This document shows positions 7,410 to 17,462 of a stretch of 40,540 nucleotides of DNA, one piece after another (positions within the stretch are counted from its first letter, which is position 1; each line of letters opens with the position of its first letter). The notes under the pieces are model-generated. The model saw only the letters and a list, made by a program, of their open reading frames with translations, was not told the origin of the DNA and searched no databases. The DNA lies in NCBI GenBank assembly GCA_902779535.1, contig CACZBX010000017.1, positions 1-40,540 of the forward strand, read 5' to 3'. This DNA comes from an uncultured Bacteroidales bacterium. Lineage in GTDB: Bacteria > Bacteroidota > Bacteroidia > Bacteroidales > Bacteroidaceae. A program made the translations under genes and the position numbers.

Positions 7410-8339
7410 TTATATGCTGTAGAATAACCTGAGAATTAAGACGAAGCAAGTGATTAAAGCGATCGCAAACAAGAATGCATAGATGATTGCTATTAACGTT
7501 CGTTTGAAACTCCGTATAAATGATATATGATATAATTGATGATTATTCCATATTTGGATGATGAGAAACAATTTAAAGCTGAAATCAACGGGTGAATATA
7601 CTTGAGATTGTCTTGTGATCAGCAAGGAAATAAGGGATACTAATAGAAACTGACAGGAATAGTACACCTGTGCAAAGAATGTCTCTGTTCCATTCAGCCT
7701 TACAGGAATACTTTTCTTTTTAAAAGCATAATAGTATCCGAAAGTCATGAAAGGAATGATACCCAGAAGGACAAACGCTTTATTTCCACCTATAAGATCC
7801 TTGACAGCACGATATGTTTTCTTTAGAAAATGTTGGTCATCTAAAGAAAAGCTTCTTTCATGATCAATTACATTTATCTCACTAGTGTCTGCTTGAGAGG
7901 TTTGGGGGGTAAAAGCATTTGGATCAAGAAAATGAGCGAGAATAAGATACAACGTTGCTAAGACAAAGAGTGTCTGGAAAGGTTTGAAATAGTTTACCCT
8001 TTTCCCTTTCAGATAATCATTTATCATATATCCTGGTCGATAGAACAAGCACAGGATAGTATTCAGGAATCCGTTATCGACGTTCAGAAATCCGGAGAAG
8101 AAGTTTGTAAAGATGTGTTTGACGGTCAGCTTTTCTGTTCTGCTGTCTTGACCGCAGTTCGGACAGTAATTACCGACAAACTGTGTGTCACAGTTCAAAC
8201 AGACATGGGATTCGGTTGTTTGCTGTACTTTACCATGTCCATTTATCAGTTTTAGTATGAGAGCATAGCGAGCAGATCGTATGACTTGCCAGAAGCCATC
8301 CTTCCTGTCGTCTAAGAAATCAAACACATATGGTTTCAT
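7410..8339 (-). CDS. DUF3667 membrane protein with N-terminal zinc ribbon
   Basis: The 309-residue protein opens with a cytoplasmic zinc ribbon, C47-x2-C50 and C59-x2-C62 (CLNCDTQF...YCPNCGQ). It continues with 'FFSGFLNVDNGFLNTI..LFYRPG.MI.DYLKGKRVNYFKPFQTLF', the signature of DUF3667. Several hydrophobic segments follow (about residues 125-140, 195-205, 225-250 and 280-305). No function is established for the family. It starts immediately after the stop codon of the ABC ATPase gene (TAAATG), so it is the last cistron of the seven-gene ftsK run. I see no terminator between its end and the rplU promoter. Confidence 0.85.
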   Translation of the reverse strand: MKPYVFDFLDDRKDGFWQVIRSARYALILKLINGHGKVQQTTESHVCLNCDTQFVGNYCPNCGQDSRTEKLTVKHIFTNFFSGFLNVDNGFLNTILCLFYRPGYMINDYLKGKRVNYFKPFQTLFVLATLYLILAHFLDPNAFTPQTSQADTSEINVIDHERSFSLDDQHFLKKTYRAVKDLIGGNKAFVLLGIIPFMTFGYYYAFKKKSIPVRLNGTETFFAQVYYSCQFLLVSLISLLITRQSQVYSPVDFSFKLFLIIQIWNNHQLYHISFIRSFKRTLIAIIYAFLFAIALITCFVLILRLFYSI

Positions 8340-9044
8340 TTATTCTTCTATATTGAAGTATGCTTCTAACTCTTTCTCTGCTGATCCGTCGTTGTTCTGA
8401 ATGTCGCGGATGATATGTCCATCCTCCAAAAGTGCGATGCGTGGACATATATCGACTGTATGGGTGAGGTTATGACTTGAGATTAGAATTGTTGCATTTG
8501 TCTCTTCATGATACGCTTTCAGCTCATGTTTGATAACCGATTGTGATGTAGGATCAAGGAAGTTGAATGGTTCATCCAGAATAAGGACTTGCGGACGGTT
8601 TAGCATTGCTCCGATAATACCGATCTTCTGCTTATTGCCGGCCGAGAAATCACGAATCAGTTTCTTTTGCCCCATAATCTCATTGTGCATGAGTCGTTCG
8701 AAGCGTGTCAGACGTTCGGAAACTTCATCTTTCGTGATCCCACATATTTTCCCAATAAAAGTGAAATACTCTTCCGGAGTAAGGTATTCGATGAGGAATC
8801 CATCATCGATGAAAGCTCCCGTAACCTCTTTCCAGTTTTCATTTTTACTGACGTCTATATCGTCAATCATCACATTTCCTTCATCGGCTTTCAATAAATC
8901 CAATGCCAGTCGGAACAACGTGGTTTTACCGGCTCCATTGTTTCCGACGAGGCCCAGCATATCTCCGCTTTGAATGGTGTAGTGATCAATATTAACGGCA
9001 ACTTTCTCACCAAATCTCTTTACTAAATTATTGATAGTTATCAT
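8340..9044 (-). CDS. ABC transporter ATP-binding protein (partner of DUF5687)
   Basis: The 234-residue stand-alone ATPase has Walker A GNNGAGKT (34-41), a divergent signature SAGNKQK (134-140, in place of LSGGQ), Walker B VLILDE (153-158), the D-loop 'FLDP' and the switch His in ISSH (191). It would power the DUF5687 permease encoded 11 bases upstream. ATPase/DUF5687 pairs are common in Bacteroidetes, and the substrate is unknown. The signature motif is of the kind seen in ABC-2-type exporters, which favours an exporter or a lipid/peptide translocator over an importer. No binding protein is encoded nearby. Confidence 0.93.
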   Translation of the reverse strand: MITINNLVKRFGEKVAVNIDHYTIQSGDMLGLVGNNGAGKTTLFRLALDLLKADEGNVMIDDIDVSKNENWKEVTGAFIDDGFLIEYLTPEEYFTFIGKICGITKDEVSERLTRFERLMHNEIMGQKKLIRDFSAGNKQKIGIIGAMLNRPQVLILDEPFNFLDPTSQSVIKHELKAYHEETNATILISSHNLTHTVDICPRIALLEDGHIIRDIQNNDGSAEKELEAYFNIEE

Positions 9045-9055
9045 ATTGTTTCAGT

Positions 9056-10564
9056 TTAACGGGTTGCACGGAAGCTTTCCATGTTTTTATATTTGCGTTT
9101 CATCAATCGCTTGTAGATGTTTTTAATCCAATATCTGTGTGTAATGATAAAGGCCAGTCCGATGGTGAACTCAATCCAATAGGCAGCCATTCGTCCGAAA
9201 GGAAGGGCCAGAAGGGTGTCCAGCATGATCGGAAGACCGAAAGCTCCTGCGGAGATGAGTTGTTGCATCTTGGAGGTACTTCGATTGCCTTTGGTGATAT
9301 TGGCATTCAATGGCAATGTACGCGAGTTATAAACAGCTGTCTGTAACAGAAGGGCAAAGATAAATCCACCACTGAGCATCATGTATGCGAAAGGAGCCAG
9401 AATACTGACTTTATCTTGTGTCACCGGCAGCATCATGACAGCAAATGGAATCAATAAGAAGAGCAGAGCAATATAATATTTTGCTCTAAGTAAAATATAA
9501 ATCGATTCCTTTCGACTCATCAGGCCGTCGATGTAGTTTCCCTCAAAGCTCATGGTATTGCCTAAAGTCATCAATCCTAGAATACAGAAGTTATAGATGA
9601 AAAGAAATGCTTGCATTGCCTCACCATCATATACATCTGTGAAAGCAAGAGCGCATGAGAATGCGATCATGATGAAGAATCCCATAAAGAATTGTGTCTT
9701 GGCTGTTTTATTTCTCAGAACTAACTTCAACTCAAGACGCATGTATTCTCCTACCAAACCGTATCGGTCGAGGAACTTGTACTCTGACACATGCTTTATC
9801 TTCGTATCCTTTACTTTACTGATTTCATCGTAAAGGATTTTTTTCTGTACCACATAATTAATCCAGAATAAAAGAAGAATAGCAGCAATCGTTAAAATGA
9901 AAGTTAGGATATTGCCTTGGATGTATCCTTCAGCAAAGTTCATGGTGAAGATACTGATCGGGTGGGACTTTAATAAAAATTCAGCTGCACCCAATCCTAA
10001 GTAGAATAGTATCGGTAACAAGATCCATAGAGGATGTTCGTTGAATAACATCTTACAAAGAGAAAACCAATAGGTATTCATCACCATCAACAACCAGATT
10101 CCTAATAAATATAGGAACATTCCACCAAATCCATAGAACTTGATGATGGTGATAAATGCAAATGGAACGAACATGAAGAACCAAAAGAAGTTGTAGCTAC
10201 TGATACCATGTTGCAATAGGAATGTACTGATCAGTTTCTTCTTCTTTATAGGAAGGAGCAAATAAGGTTTTACCTCGTTTGAAATGGCTGGCTGAGCCAT
10301 CGTTCGGAGGAGGAAGTCGGCTAGCAAAATATAAATCAAACCTTGATTCATGATATGATATGGTTCCATGGCAGGCGAAACCTCCTCAAAAAGAGGAGGC
10401 AGCAATACTCCTAACAAAAGGAGTATTGCTGCCCAATATGCTACCATAAAATAAATCATGAATTTAGCAAAACGGTTCGTGTCGAAAGCAGGATTCCGTT
10501 TAGCTTCAAGACTTTTATTCTTTCGAATGACTGATAATAGCATAGTTTTTTTATTAGTTTGCAT
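9056..10564 (-). CDS. DUF5687 ABC-type permease
   Basis: The 502-residue integral membrane protein has about a dozen hydrophobic segments arranged as two similar halves, separated by a charged cytoplasmic loop ('KVKDTKIKHVSEYKFLDRYGLVGEYMRLELKLVLRNK', about residues 255-290). This organisation is typical of DUF5687/ABC-2-like permeases of Bacteroidetes. It ends with a basic tail (KRLMKRKYKNME). Its start codon overlaps the 3' end of the M16 peptidase gene by 11 bases, and the ATPase gene follows after 11 bases, so translational coupling is likely. Cargo is unknown; the adjacency to a secreted peptidase and to trxB does not define it. Confidence 0.82.
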   Translation of the reverse strand: MQTNKKTMLLSVIRKNKSLEAKRNPAFDTNRFAKFMIYFMVAYWAAILLLLGVLLPPLFEEVSPAMEPYHIMNQGLIYILLADFLLRTMAQPAISNEVKPYLLLPIKKKKLISTFLLQHGISSYNFFWFFMFVPFAFITIIKFYGFGGMFLYLLGIWLLMVMNTYWFSLCKMLFNEHPLWILLPILFYLGLGAAEFLLKSHPISIFTMNFAEGYIQGNILTFILTIAAILLLFWINYVVQKKILYDEISKVKDTKIKHVSEYKFLDRYGLVGEYMRLELKLVLRNKTAKTQFFMGFFIMIAFSCALAFTDVYDGEAMQAFLFIYNFCILGLMTLGNTMSFEGNYIDGLMSRKESIYILLRAKYYIALLFLLIPFAVMMLPVTQDKVSILAPFAYMMLSGGFIFALLLQTAVYNSRTLPLNANITKGNRSTSKMQQLISAGAFGLPIMLDTLLALPFGRMAAYWIEFTIGLAFIITHRYWIKNIYKRLMKRKYKNMESFRATR

Positions 10565-13382
10565 CGCCTGTTGTCATGCTGACTTCAATGCGGTTGCCTT
10601 GTTTAAACAGTGCCTTGGCGAATTCCTGAACATCCTTCATGGTAATTGAATCGACAATCTTTTCGTAGTCTGTGTTCATATCGACCTTATACCAGTAGAA
10701 TTCGTTCAATTGATTCATCCAATAACTGTTTTGCTTTTGATTTGCTTTGAACTCTTTGTGTAAGAACTCTTTGGCTTTCGCAAGATTCTCTTCAGAAGCA
10801 CCATTCTTAACGAAGTTATCCAACTCGTCCAGGACGATCTTTGTCATCTCTGCCCGTTTGTTTGGATCGGTGTCGAAGTAGATCTGAAGGATTCCATCTT
10901 CTTTAGGTTCCGGGTACTTACTAATTTGTCCCATAACAGATACACCATAGGAAGCACCTTCCTTCTCGCGAACGCTCTCAAGATAGGATTGATCCAACAA
11001 TGATGAAAGCATGTACATCTTCACTTCGTTTTCCAGCGTATACTTACATTCTCCGGAAGCAACAATAATGACGGTTGCCTTCGGTGTTTCTTGATCACGG
11101 TGGAAGACATTGCGATAGTTACCCTTGCGGATATTCAAGTTTACGTCGCGGTAGTTCTCTTTTCGATTGATGGATGGCAGACCACCGAGATAAGTCTCAA
11201 TCAAAGGCTTCATCTCATCCAAATTAATGTTACCGACAAACATGAAAGTAAAGTCACTGGCATCTTTGAAACGGTCCTTGTACATCTCCATCACCTTATT
11301 ATAATTAATCTGATCAACCATTTCTGGGGTCAGATTCAATACACGTGGGTGATGGTTGTAAAGAGCAACTTGAATTGTATCAGAGAATGCCTTTTGTGGC
11401 ATACCTTCCATATTCTTCAGTTGAGTTTTCATACGGTTCTTGTATGATTCGAATGCCTCTTGATCCATACGTGGAGCCGTGAAGGTGAGGTATGTGAGTT
11501 GCATCATGGTCTCGAAGTCTTTCGGAGTACAACGACCATTCAGTTGTTCTGTCAAACCATTAACACTTGCATTGACACTGGCATTCTTTCCAGCCAATAC
11601 CTTATCGAGGTCGACAGCACTGAAGTTACCGATACCACCGAGCGATACAAGGCTGTTGATCTGGTCGATATTGATGATTTCCTTATCAGAATATAAGTTT
11701 GATCCACCAGGACTGAATGCCTTCATTGATATTTCGTCAGCCTTGAAGTCTGTAGTCTTCACGATCACTCGAACACCATTCGAAAGAGTTAAGATCTTCG
11801 AACCGAACTTACCATCTTCGGTCTTTACAACCTTTCCACCCTTTGGTGTTTCCTTCATCAGCGGTTCGTTAGAAACCTTATCTTCGTAAGCAGTTATCTT
11901 TTCAGCTTTCACAGCATTGACAACTGAGAGGATATGTTCTTTCGTCGGATAAACGATGCCTTCTTTCTCAGGCATGAACAGAGCAATGACCAAATTCTTG
12001 TCGTCAACTAACATCGGAATCAGTTGATTGATTGCCTCGACAGGGATATTCGGTGCAATTTGGTTCATAATGTTATATTCGTTTTCAATACCTGGAATCG
12101 GTTCGTTATCGAGGAAGTGGCGAACATATTCATTTACATAGTTGGCTGTTTGTGTCTTTTCACGCTCGTTGTATGCCTTTTCCAAATTCTTGAGATAGTT
12201 TGCTTTTGCGCGGGCATACTCTGATGCGGTAAAGCCGAAGTCTTTCATACGCTTAACTTCTCGCATCATGGTTGCCAATGCTGTATCTATACCATCATCC
12301 TTACAAGCCGACATGATGTTGAATGCCTGTTTTGTTTTCGAAACGATATAGTCATCATCACCACTGCTTGCTCCCAGATAAGGAGGCTCGGCTTTTTGTG
12401 TCAGTTCATACAAACGGTCGTTCAACATGGTCGAAACCATGCTTTTCATGTATTCAACCAACAAATAACCCATATTATTCTTTTCATCACGTGTAGGGGC
12501 ATCGTGTTTGAACATGACCATAATTTGAGAAATCTGTTGTTCCTTATCCTTGCCAATGCTTATGATGGGTTCGTTTGTGTCGGGAACAGGGAAATACTCA
12601 CGTACAGCTGGATTCTCTGGCATCTTGATGTCTGAGAAGGTCTTCTTAATTTTAGCTTCTATCTGGTCGACGTCAATATCACCTACAACGATAATGCCTT
12701 GTTGATCGGGGCGATACCATTTCTCATAATAGTCGCGTAGAGCCTGGTGTGGGAAATTATCCACAACCGACATCAAACCGATCGGAAGACGATGGCCGTA
12801 CTTGCTGTTCGGATAAATCTCTGGAAGTACGGTTTCGTACATTCTCATCATAGCACTCTGTCGAGTACGCCATTCCTCATGGATTACACCGCGTTCATTA
12901 TCAATCTCTTTGGGGTCGAGTGTTAAACCGTCAGCCCAATCCCGTAAGATTAACAAACAAGAGTCGGCGATGCCTTCACGGGTTGTCGGAACGTTGGAGA
13001 TATTGTAAACAGTTTCATCAATACTTGTGTACGCGTTCAGGTTCTCACCGAATTTCACACCGATGGTCTCGAGGTAATTGATAATTCCTTTTCCAGGGAA
13101 ATGGTCTGTTCCATTGAAGCACATATGTTCCAGGAAATGTGCCAAACCACGTTGGTTCTCTTCTTCAAGGATAGAGCCCACCTTTTGTGCGATATAGTAA
13201 TCGGCCTGATGTTGAGGCAATTCATTATGACGGATATAATAAGTCAATCCGTTTTCCAGTTTACCTATACGTACGTTGGGGTCAACCGGAACAGGTGGCA
13301 TCTGCATTTGTTGTGCCGATATGCTTGAAGCACTGCACAACAGAATAGCAGTCATCATTACTTTTTTAATTAATTTTCTCAT
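10554..13382 (-). CDS. Secreted M16-family zinc metallopeptidase
   Basis: The 942-residue protein starts with a signal peptide (residues 1-24, ending ISAQQ). It has the two-half pitrilysin/insulinase architecture. The N-terminal catalytic domain carries the inverted zinc motif H82-F-L-E85-H86 and the distal Glu in 'NERGVIHEEWR' (E163, 77 residues after H86, the family spacing). The second half (about residues 490-930) is the inactive partner, with 'GSNLYSDKE' and the conserved 'R.YW...L.EFY'-like region near the end. It is probably a periplasmic or surface peptidase degrading unfolded or short peptides. It is embedded in the ftsK-trxB run, 12 bases after trxB. Confidence 0.95.
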   Translation of the reverse strand: MRKLIKKVMMTAILLCSASSISAQQMQMPPVPVDPNVRIGKLENGLTYYIRHNELPQHQADYYIAQKVGSILEEENQRGLAHFLEHMCFNGTDHFPGKGIINYLETIGVKFGENLNAYTSIDETVYNISNVPTTREGIADSCLLILRDWADGLTLDPKEIDNERGVIHEEWRTRQSAMMRMYETVLPEIYPNSKYGHRLPIGLMSVVDNFPHQALRDYYEKWYRPDQQGIIVVGDIDVDQIEAKIKKTFSDIKMPENPAVREYFPVPDTNEPIISIGKDKEQQISQIMVMFKHDAPTRDEKNNMGYLLVEYMKSMVSTMLNDRLYELTQKAEPPYLGASSGDDDYIVSKTKQAFNIMSACKDDGIDTALATMMREVKRMKDFGFTASEYARAKANYLKNLEKAYNEREKTQTANYVNEYVRHFLDNEPIPGIENEYNIMNQIAPNIPVEAINQLIPMLVDDKNLVIALFMPEKEGIVYPTKEHILSVVNAVKAEKITAYEDKVSNEPLMKETPKGGKVVKTEDGKFGSKILTLSNGVRVIVKTTDFKADEISMKAFSPGGSNLYSDKEIINIDQINSLVSLGGIGNFSAVDLDKVLAGKNASVNASVNGLTEQLNGRCTPKDFETMMQLTYLTFTAPRMDQEAFESYKNRMKTQLKNMEGMPQKAFSDTIQVALYNHHPRVLNLTPEMVDQINYNKVMEMYKDRFKDASDFTFMFVGNINLDEMKPLIETYLGGLPSINRKENYRDVNLNIRKGNYRNVFHRDQETPKATVIIVASGECKYTLENEVKMYMLSSLLDQSYLESVREKEGASYGVSVMGQISKYPEPKEDGILQIYFDTDPNKRAEMTKIVLDELDNFVKNGASEENLAKAKEFLHKEFKANQKQNSYWMNQLNEFYWYKVDMNTDYEKIVDSITMKDVQEFAKALFKQGNRIEVSMTTGDAN

Positions 13383-13394
13383 ATACTTTTGTTT

Positions 13395-14342
13395 TTAGAT
13401 CAATTCATGAGTTGATAAATAACGTTCAGCCTCGATGGCTGCCTTACAGCCACTTCCGGCAGCGGTAATGGCTTGTCTATAATGTGGGTCGGCCACGTCT
13501 CCTGCAACGAAAACTCCAGGAATCTTCGTACGTGGAGTACCGTTTTCAGTCATGATATAACCTACCTCGTCTGTTTCCAGATAAGGTTTGAAGATATCAG
13601 AGTTTGGCTTATGACCAATCGCCAAGAAAAAACCGTCAATTGGCAGGTCGTAATACGTCTCATCTGCTTCTCCTTTACGTTTTACCAAGTGAACACCTTC
13701 CACACCGTTCTCGCCATACAGTCCGACTGCATTGTGCTCGAACAAAATTTCGATGTTCGGATGATTCATGGCTCTTTCTTGCATAATCTTAGACGCACGA
13801 AGATATGGTTTTCTTACAAGCATATAGACTTTTTTTGCCAATCCTGCTAAATAAATGGCATCTTCGCAAGCCGTATCTCCGCCACCTACGACTGCAACAA
13901 CCTTTTTACGATAGAAAAATCCATCACAGGTAGCACAAGCACTCACACCCTCTCCGGCATATTTCTTTTCATCCGCTAATCCTAAATATTTGGCGGAAGC
14001 ACCGGTAGAGATAATGACCGTATCTGCTTCGATAACCTGACCTTCATCGGTTGTAAAACGGAGTGGGGTCCGGTCGAGTTCGGCTTTCGTAATCAATCCT
14101 GCACGGATATCAGCACCAAACCGTTCGGCCTGTTTACGCAAGTCATCCATCAATTGTGTTCCATCCACACCTTCCGGATAACCAGGGAAGTTTTCTACTT
14201 CAGTAGTTGTGGTCAGTTGCCCGCCCGGTTCCAGACCTTCGTAAACGACGGGAGATATATTTGCTCGTCCGGCATAGATGGCGGCTGTATAGCCAGCCGG
14301 TCCTGATCCAATGATCAGACATTTGATTCTTTCTGTATCCAT
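13395..14342 (-). CDS. trxB: Thioredoxin-disulfide reductase
   Basis: The 315-residue low-molecular-weight thioredoxin reductase transfers electrons from NADPH through FAD to thioredoxin. Visible motifs are the FAD-binding GSGPAG (12-17), the redox-active C136-A-T-C139, the NADPH-binding 'GGGDTACEDA' and the C-terminal FAD motif 'GVFVAGDVADPHYRQAITAAGSGCKAA'. Length is normal for the family. It lies 11 bases after the LolA-like gene and 12 bases before the M16 peptidase gene. No thioredoxin gene is present in the window. Confidence 0.98.
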   Translation of the reverse strand: MDTERIKCLIIGSGPAGYTAAIYAGRANISPVVYEGLEPGGQLTTTTEVENFPGYPEGVDGTQLMDDLRKQAERFGADIRAGLITKAELDRTPLRFTTDEGQVIEADTVIISTGASAKYLGLADEKKYAGEGVSACATCDGFFYRKKVVAVVGGGDTACEDAIYLAGLAKKVYMLVRKPYLRASKIMQERAMNHPNIEILFEHNAVGLYGENGVEGVHLVKRKGEADETYYDLPIDGFFLAIGHKPNSDIFKPYLETDEVGYIMTENGTPRTKIPGVFVAGDVADPHYRQAITAAGSGCKAAIEAERYLSTHELI

Positions 14343-14353
14343 ATTCTTGTTGT

Positions 14354-14962
14354 TTATCTTAAATCAATTATTTCGGCATGAGGGTATTTCTTTGCATCGA
14401 ATTTAAAGTAGTCATCGGTAAATGACTGATGTAACTGATAGGATTCGATGCTGATCTCTTGTGGTTCCTGGTTCTTACTCTCTATTTTTAGGTAGAGAGG
14501 AAGATAGGCTTTCGAGATAAAAAGTGTAAGAACCTGAATGTTTCCAGGTATCTGAGGTGTCAGTACGATTTCATATCCTGATATTCCTTTGCGAGTTTTA
14601 GTCCCACCATAGCGATAGTGGTATCCTTTTTCATAAAAGGAAAGGAGAGAATAAGGATTAATATTCTGAAGATCTTCCGGATCAGGATTGCTGATGTTTA
14701 CCTCCTCGTTTTCTTCTACATAACTCCATTGCGTTTTTCCATCGAACCAACTTTCAATACCACTGCTGACCAGATGGAATTTTTCACCTTTCAGTTGGAT
14801 TTTTCCATTTTGGGTACCTGAAAAAACAGCACTGATTCCTCCTGATTGTTTGACGGTTGTTGCCGCCTTATCCATGATTTCTTTGGCTTTAGCATTTTGT
14901 TGTGCATAAATGGTCGTAGCACAGCATATTGTCAATGCAACAAATAGCAAAATTCTTTTCAT
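14354..14962 (-). CDS. LolA-like outer-membrane lipoprotein carrier
   Basis: The 202-residue protein has a signal peptide (residues 1-20, ending IYAQQ) and the LolA/LolB-like half-barrel pattern: 'MDKAATTVKQSGGISAVFSGT', 'GKIQLKGEKFHL', 'WFDGKTQWSY', and a C-terminal 'YLPLYLKIESKN...ISIESYQLHQSFTDDYFKFDAKKYP'. In Bacteroidetes such a gene commonly sits next to ftsK, as here (7 bases downstream of it). The likely role is shuttling lipoproteins across the periplasm to the outer membrane. Sequence conservation with proteobacterial LolA is low, so I call it LolA-like rather than lolA. Confidence 0.85.
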   Translation of the reverse strand: MKRILLFVALTICCATTIYAQQNAKAKEIMDKAATTVKQSGGISAVFSGTQNGKIQLKGEKFHLVSSGIESWFDGKTQWSYVEENEEVNISNPDPEDLQNINPYSLLSFYEKGYHYRYGGTKTRKGISGYEIVLTPQIPGNIQVLTLFISKAYLPLYLKIESKNQEPQEISIESYQLHQSFTDDYFKFDAKKYPHAEIIDLR

Positions 14963-14969
14963 TTCTAAT

Positions 14970-17387
14970 TTAGCGTTGATTTAAATTACTTAATCGCATT
15001 TGTAAATCGTTCTCGTCCAAGCATAGAACTTCGCGTGCCTTACTTCCTTGTGTCGGTCCGACAATGCCGGCTGCCTCGAGCTGATCCATGATACGTCCTG
15101 CACGGTTATAGCCAATAGCAAACTTACGTTGAATAAGTGACGTTGAACCTTGATTATTGCTAATGATCAAACGTGCTGCTTCTTCAAACAAAGGATCCAG
15201 ACGGTTCATGTCTACATCACCTGCTTGGCCTTGTTCTTCGGCGGTATCACATTCTGGCAAGATAAATGCGGTAGGATAGCCTTGTTGATGACTGATATGG
15301 TTGACGATACGTTCTACTTCAGGCGTATCGACGAAGGCACATTGCACACGGACTGGGTCATTCCCTTGTAGATACAACATATCGCCCTTACCAATCAGTT
15401 GTTGTGCACCCGAACGGTCGAGGATCGTACGTGAGTCGATCATCGCAGCAACGCGGAAAGCGATTCGAGCCGGGAAGTTTGCTTTGATGGTACCGGTGAT
15501 AATATTGGTAGTAGGACGTTGTGTCGCTATAATCGCATGAATACCGACGGCACGTGCCAATTGTGCAATACGACAAATCGGTAATTCCACTTCTTTATTG
15601 GCAGTCATGATCAAGTCACCAAACTCATCAATAATGACAACAATGTACGGCATGAAGTGATGTCCGTTTTCAGGATTCAACTCACGTTGGATAAACTTAG
15701 CATTGTATTCTTTGATGTTACGGCATCCTGCTTTCTTCAGAAGGTCATAACGCGTATCCATTTCCTTACAGAGCGAGTTCAGCGTGTTTACCACCTGACT
15801 AACGTCCGTAATAATCGCTTCTTGAGAGTCGGGTAACTTGGCGAGGTAATGATTTTCAATAGGGGAATAGATCGAGAATTCCACCTTTTTCGGGTCGATG
15901 ATGACAAACTTGAGTTCTGCCGGATGTTTCTTGTAAAGAAGTGAGGTAACGATGGCGTTCAATCCAACCGATTTACCCATACCCGTCGCACCGGCAACAA
16001 GCATATGTGGTGCTTTGGCCAAGTCGACCATGAACACTTCGTTGGTAATGGTCTTACCCAAAGCCAGAGGCAGTTCCATATTTGTTTCTTGAAACTTCTT
16101 GGATGCTAAGATTGATCGCATCGGTACGATCTGAGGACGTGCATTTGGTACTTCGATACCGATCGTTCCTTTACCGGGTATCGGAGCAATGATACGAATT
16201 CCAAGTGCAGCAAGGTTCAGTGCGATATCATCTTCCAAATTACGTATCTTTGAAATACGGACACCTTCGGCAGGAGTAATCTCGTAGAGCGTAATGGTAG
16301 GGCCGACAGTGGCCTTGATCGAATTTATTTCGATGCCAAAACTGCGTAAAACTTCAATGATACGATTCTTGTTAGCATTTTGTTCGTTCATGTCAATGTC
16401 GGGCCGGTTGTCCTCGTACGGATTTAACAAGTCGAGGGTCGGGAAATGATAGTTTTCCAAATCCAACCTTGGATTATACGGCTCAGTCAACTTCCCTCTG
16501 TACTGATCTTCTTTCGGCGTCTTGTTCGTTACCACAAAATCGGGCTCATTCTGCTCCACGACTTCAGGTTTAATTTCTTCTTTTTCAGGGATGTTGACGA
16601 CTTCAGGTTGAAGTATTTCTACATCATCTTTCTTTTCTTCTTTCGTTTCTATATCATCGAATGTAATTGTCTTGGCTGGTTCTGGATCTTCAAAGACAAT
16701 CGTATTCTCCGTCGTCTCAGGAGTAATGACGTCATCCTTTTTAGTCTTCTTGAAGGTTGGATGTAAAATCTTCCGGAGTATGATGATTGTTTCGTTACTG
16801 ATGCAAATGAGGAACAGGATGGCTACGACTAACAATACCAGCATCACACCAGGTTTCCCAATGGCGGCACTCAACCATTGATTAATATTATGTCCATGCA
16901 TGCCTCCCGGATAGAAGAAACTGTTTGCCATAGGCTTTGCCAAGAAGAAATCGAGTGCTACGGAGAACCATATCAGCATGACAGCACAATATAGGAACCA
17001 CTTCCAGAGGCGGAACTTATAGGCACCCATCAATTTCAAGCCGGCAACGGCAAGAAAGATGATAATGAAGTACGACGCAATTCCGAAACTGTTGTTGATG
17101 AAGAAGTGTGATACGTGTGCCCCGCCCAATGCTCCGTAGTTTTGTACTTGAGTGGCGGTCTCAACCAGTTCTCCAGTCGCATTTTCTACAATGCTCTGAT
17201 CGGCTGCTCCTGTAAAAAAGAACGAAGTAAACACCAAGAGGAGGTATACGGCCAAAATCAAAAAGATCAGTCCGATGGAAAAATGTATCGCCTCACCATT
17301 GAAATAAGACCGAATAGATGTCTTGGAGTCGTCTTTATATTGTTTTGAGTTGTTTCTATTTGTTTTATCTGATTTTTTCTTTGCCAT
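14970..17387 (-). CDS. ftsK: DNA translocase FtsK
   Basis: The 805-residue protein has the full FtsK/SpoIIIE plan. Four or so membrane segments occupy residues 33-200, followed by an acidic, Pro/Glu-rich linker (about 215-300). The hexameric motor has Walker A GATGMGKS (466-473) and a Walker B 'YIVVIIDEFGDL'. The winged-helix gamma domain at the C-terminus ('GSTSLIQRKFAIGYNRAGRIMDQLEAAGIVGP') reads KOPS-type polar sequences on DNA. It couples chromosome segregation to septation and dimer resolution. The linker is short compared with E. coli FtsK. It is the promoter-proximal gene of the seven-gene minus-strand run and diverges from the DUF5063 operon. Confidence 0.98.
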   Translation of the reverse strand: MAKKKSDKTNRNNSKQYKDDSKTSIRSYFNGEAIHFSIGLIFLILAVYLLLVFTSFFFTGAADQSIVENATGELVETATQVQNYGALGGAHVSHFFINNSFGIASYFIIIFLAVAGLKLMGAYKFRLWKWFLYCAVMLIWFSVALDFFLAKPMANSFFYPGGMHGHNINQWLSAAIGKPGVMLVLLVVAILFLICISNETIIILRKILHPTFKKTKKDDVITPETTENTIVFEDPEPAKTITFDDIETKEEKKDDVEILQPEVVNIPEKEEIKPEVVEQNEPDFVVTNKTPKEDQYRGKLTEPYNPRLDLENYHFPTLDLLNPYEDNRPDIDMNEQNANKNRIIEVLRSFGIEINSIKATVGPTITLYEITPAEGVRISKIRNLEDDIALNLAALGIRIIAPIPGKGTIGIEVPNARPQIVPMRSILASKKFQETNMELPLALGKTITNEVFMVDLAKAPHMLVAGATGMGKSVGLNAIVTSLLYKKHPAELKFVIIDPKKVEFSIYSPIENHYLAKLPDSQEAIITDVSQVVNTLNSLCKEMDTRYDLLKKAGCRNIKEYNAKFIQRELNPENGHHFMPYIVVIIDEFGDLIMTANKEVELPICRIAQLARAVGIHAIIATQRPTTNIITGTIKANFPARIAFRVAAMIDSRTILDRSGAQQLIGKGDMLYLQGNDPVRVQCAFVDTPEVERIVNHISHQQGYPTAFILPECDTAEEQGQAGDVDMNRLDPLFEEAARLIISNNQGSTSLIQRKFAIGYNRAGRIMDQLEAAGIVGPTQGSKAREVLCLDENDLQMRLSNLNQR

Positions 17388-17411
17388 AGTCTATCAACCT
17401 AATTAATTATG

Positions 17412-17419
17412 CAAATGTA
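17412..17419 (-). promoter_or_regulatory. -7 element of the ftsK operon promoter
   Basis: On the minus strand TACATTTG fits TAnnTTTG, 25 bases before the ftsK start codon. No good -33 TTTG is present at 19-20 bases spacing, so only the -7 box is called. Confidence 0.5.
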
Positions 17420-17462
17420 GTTGAAAAAGATGAATTATTAGCGGGTTTTGGCACTTTTTTCT

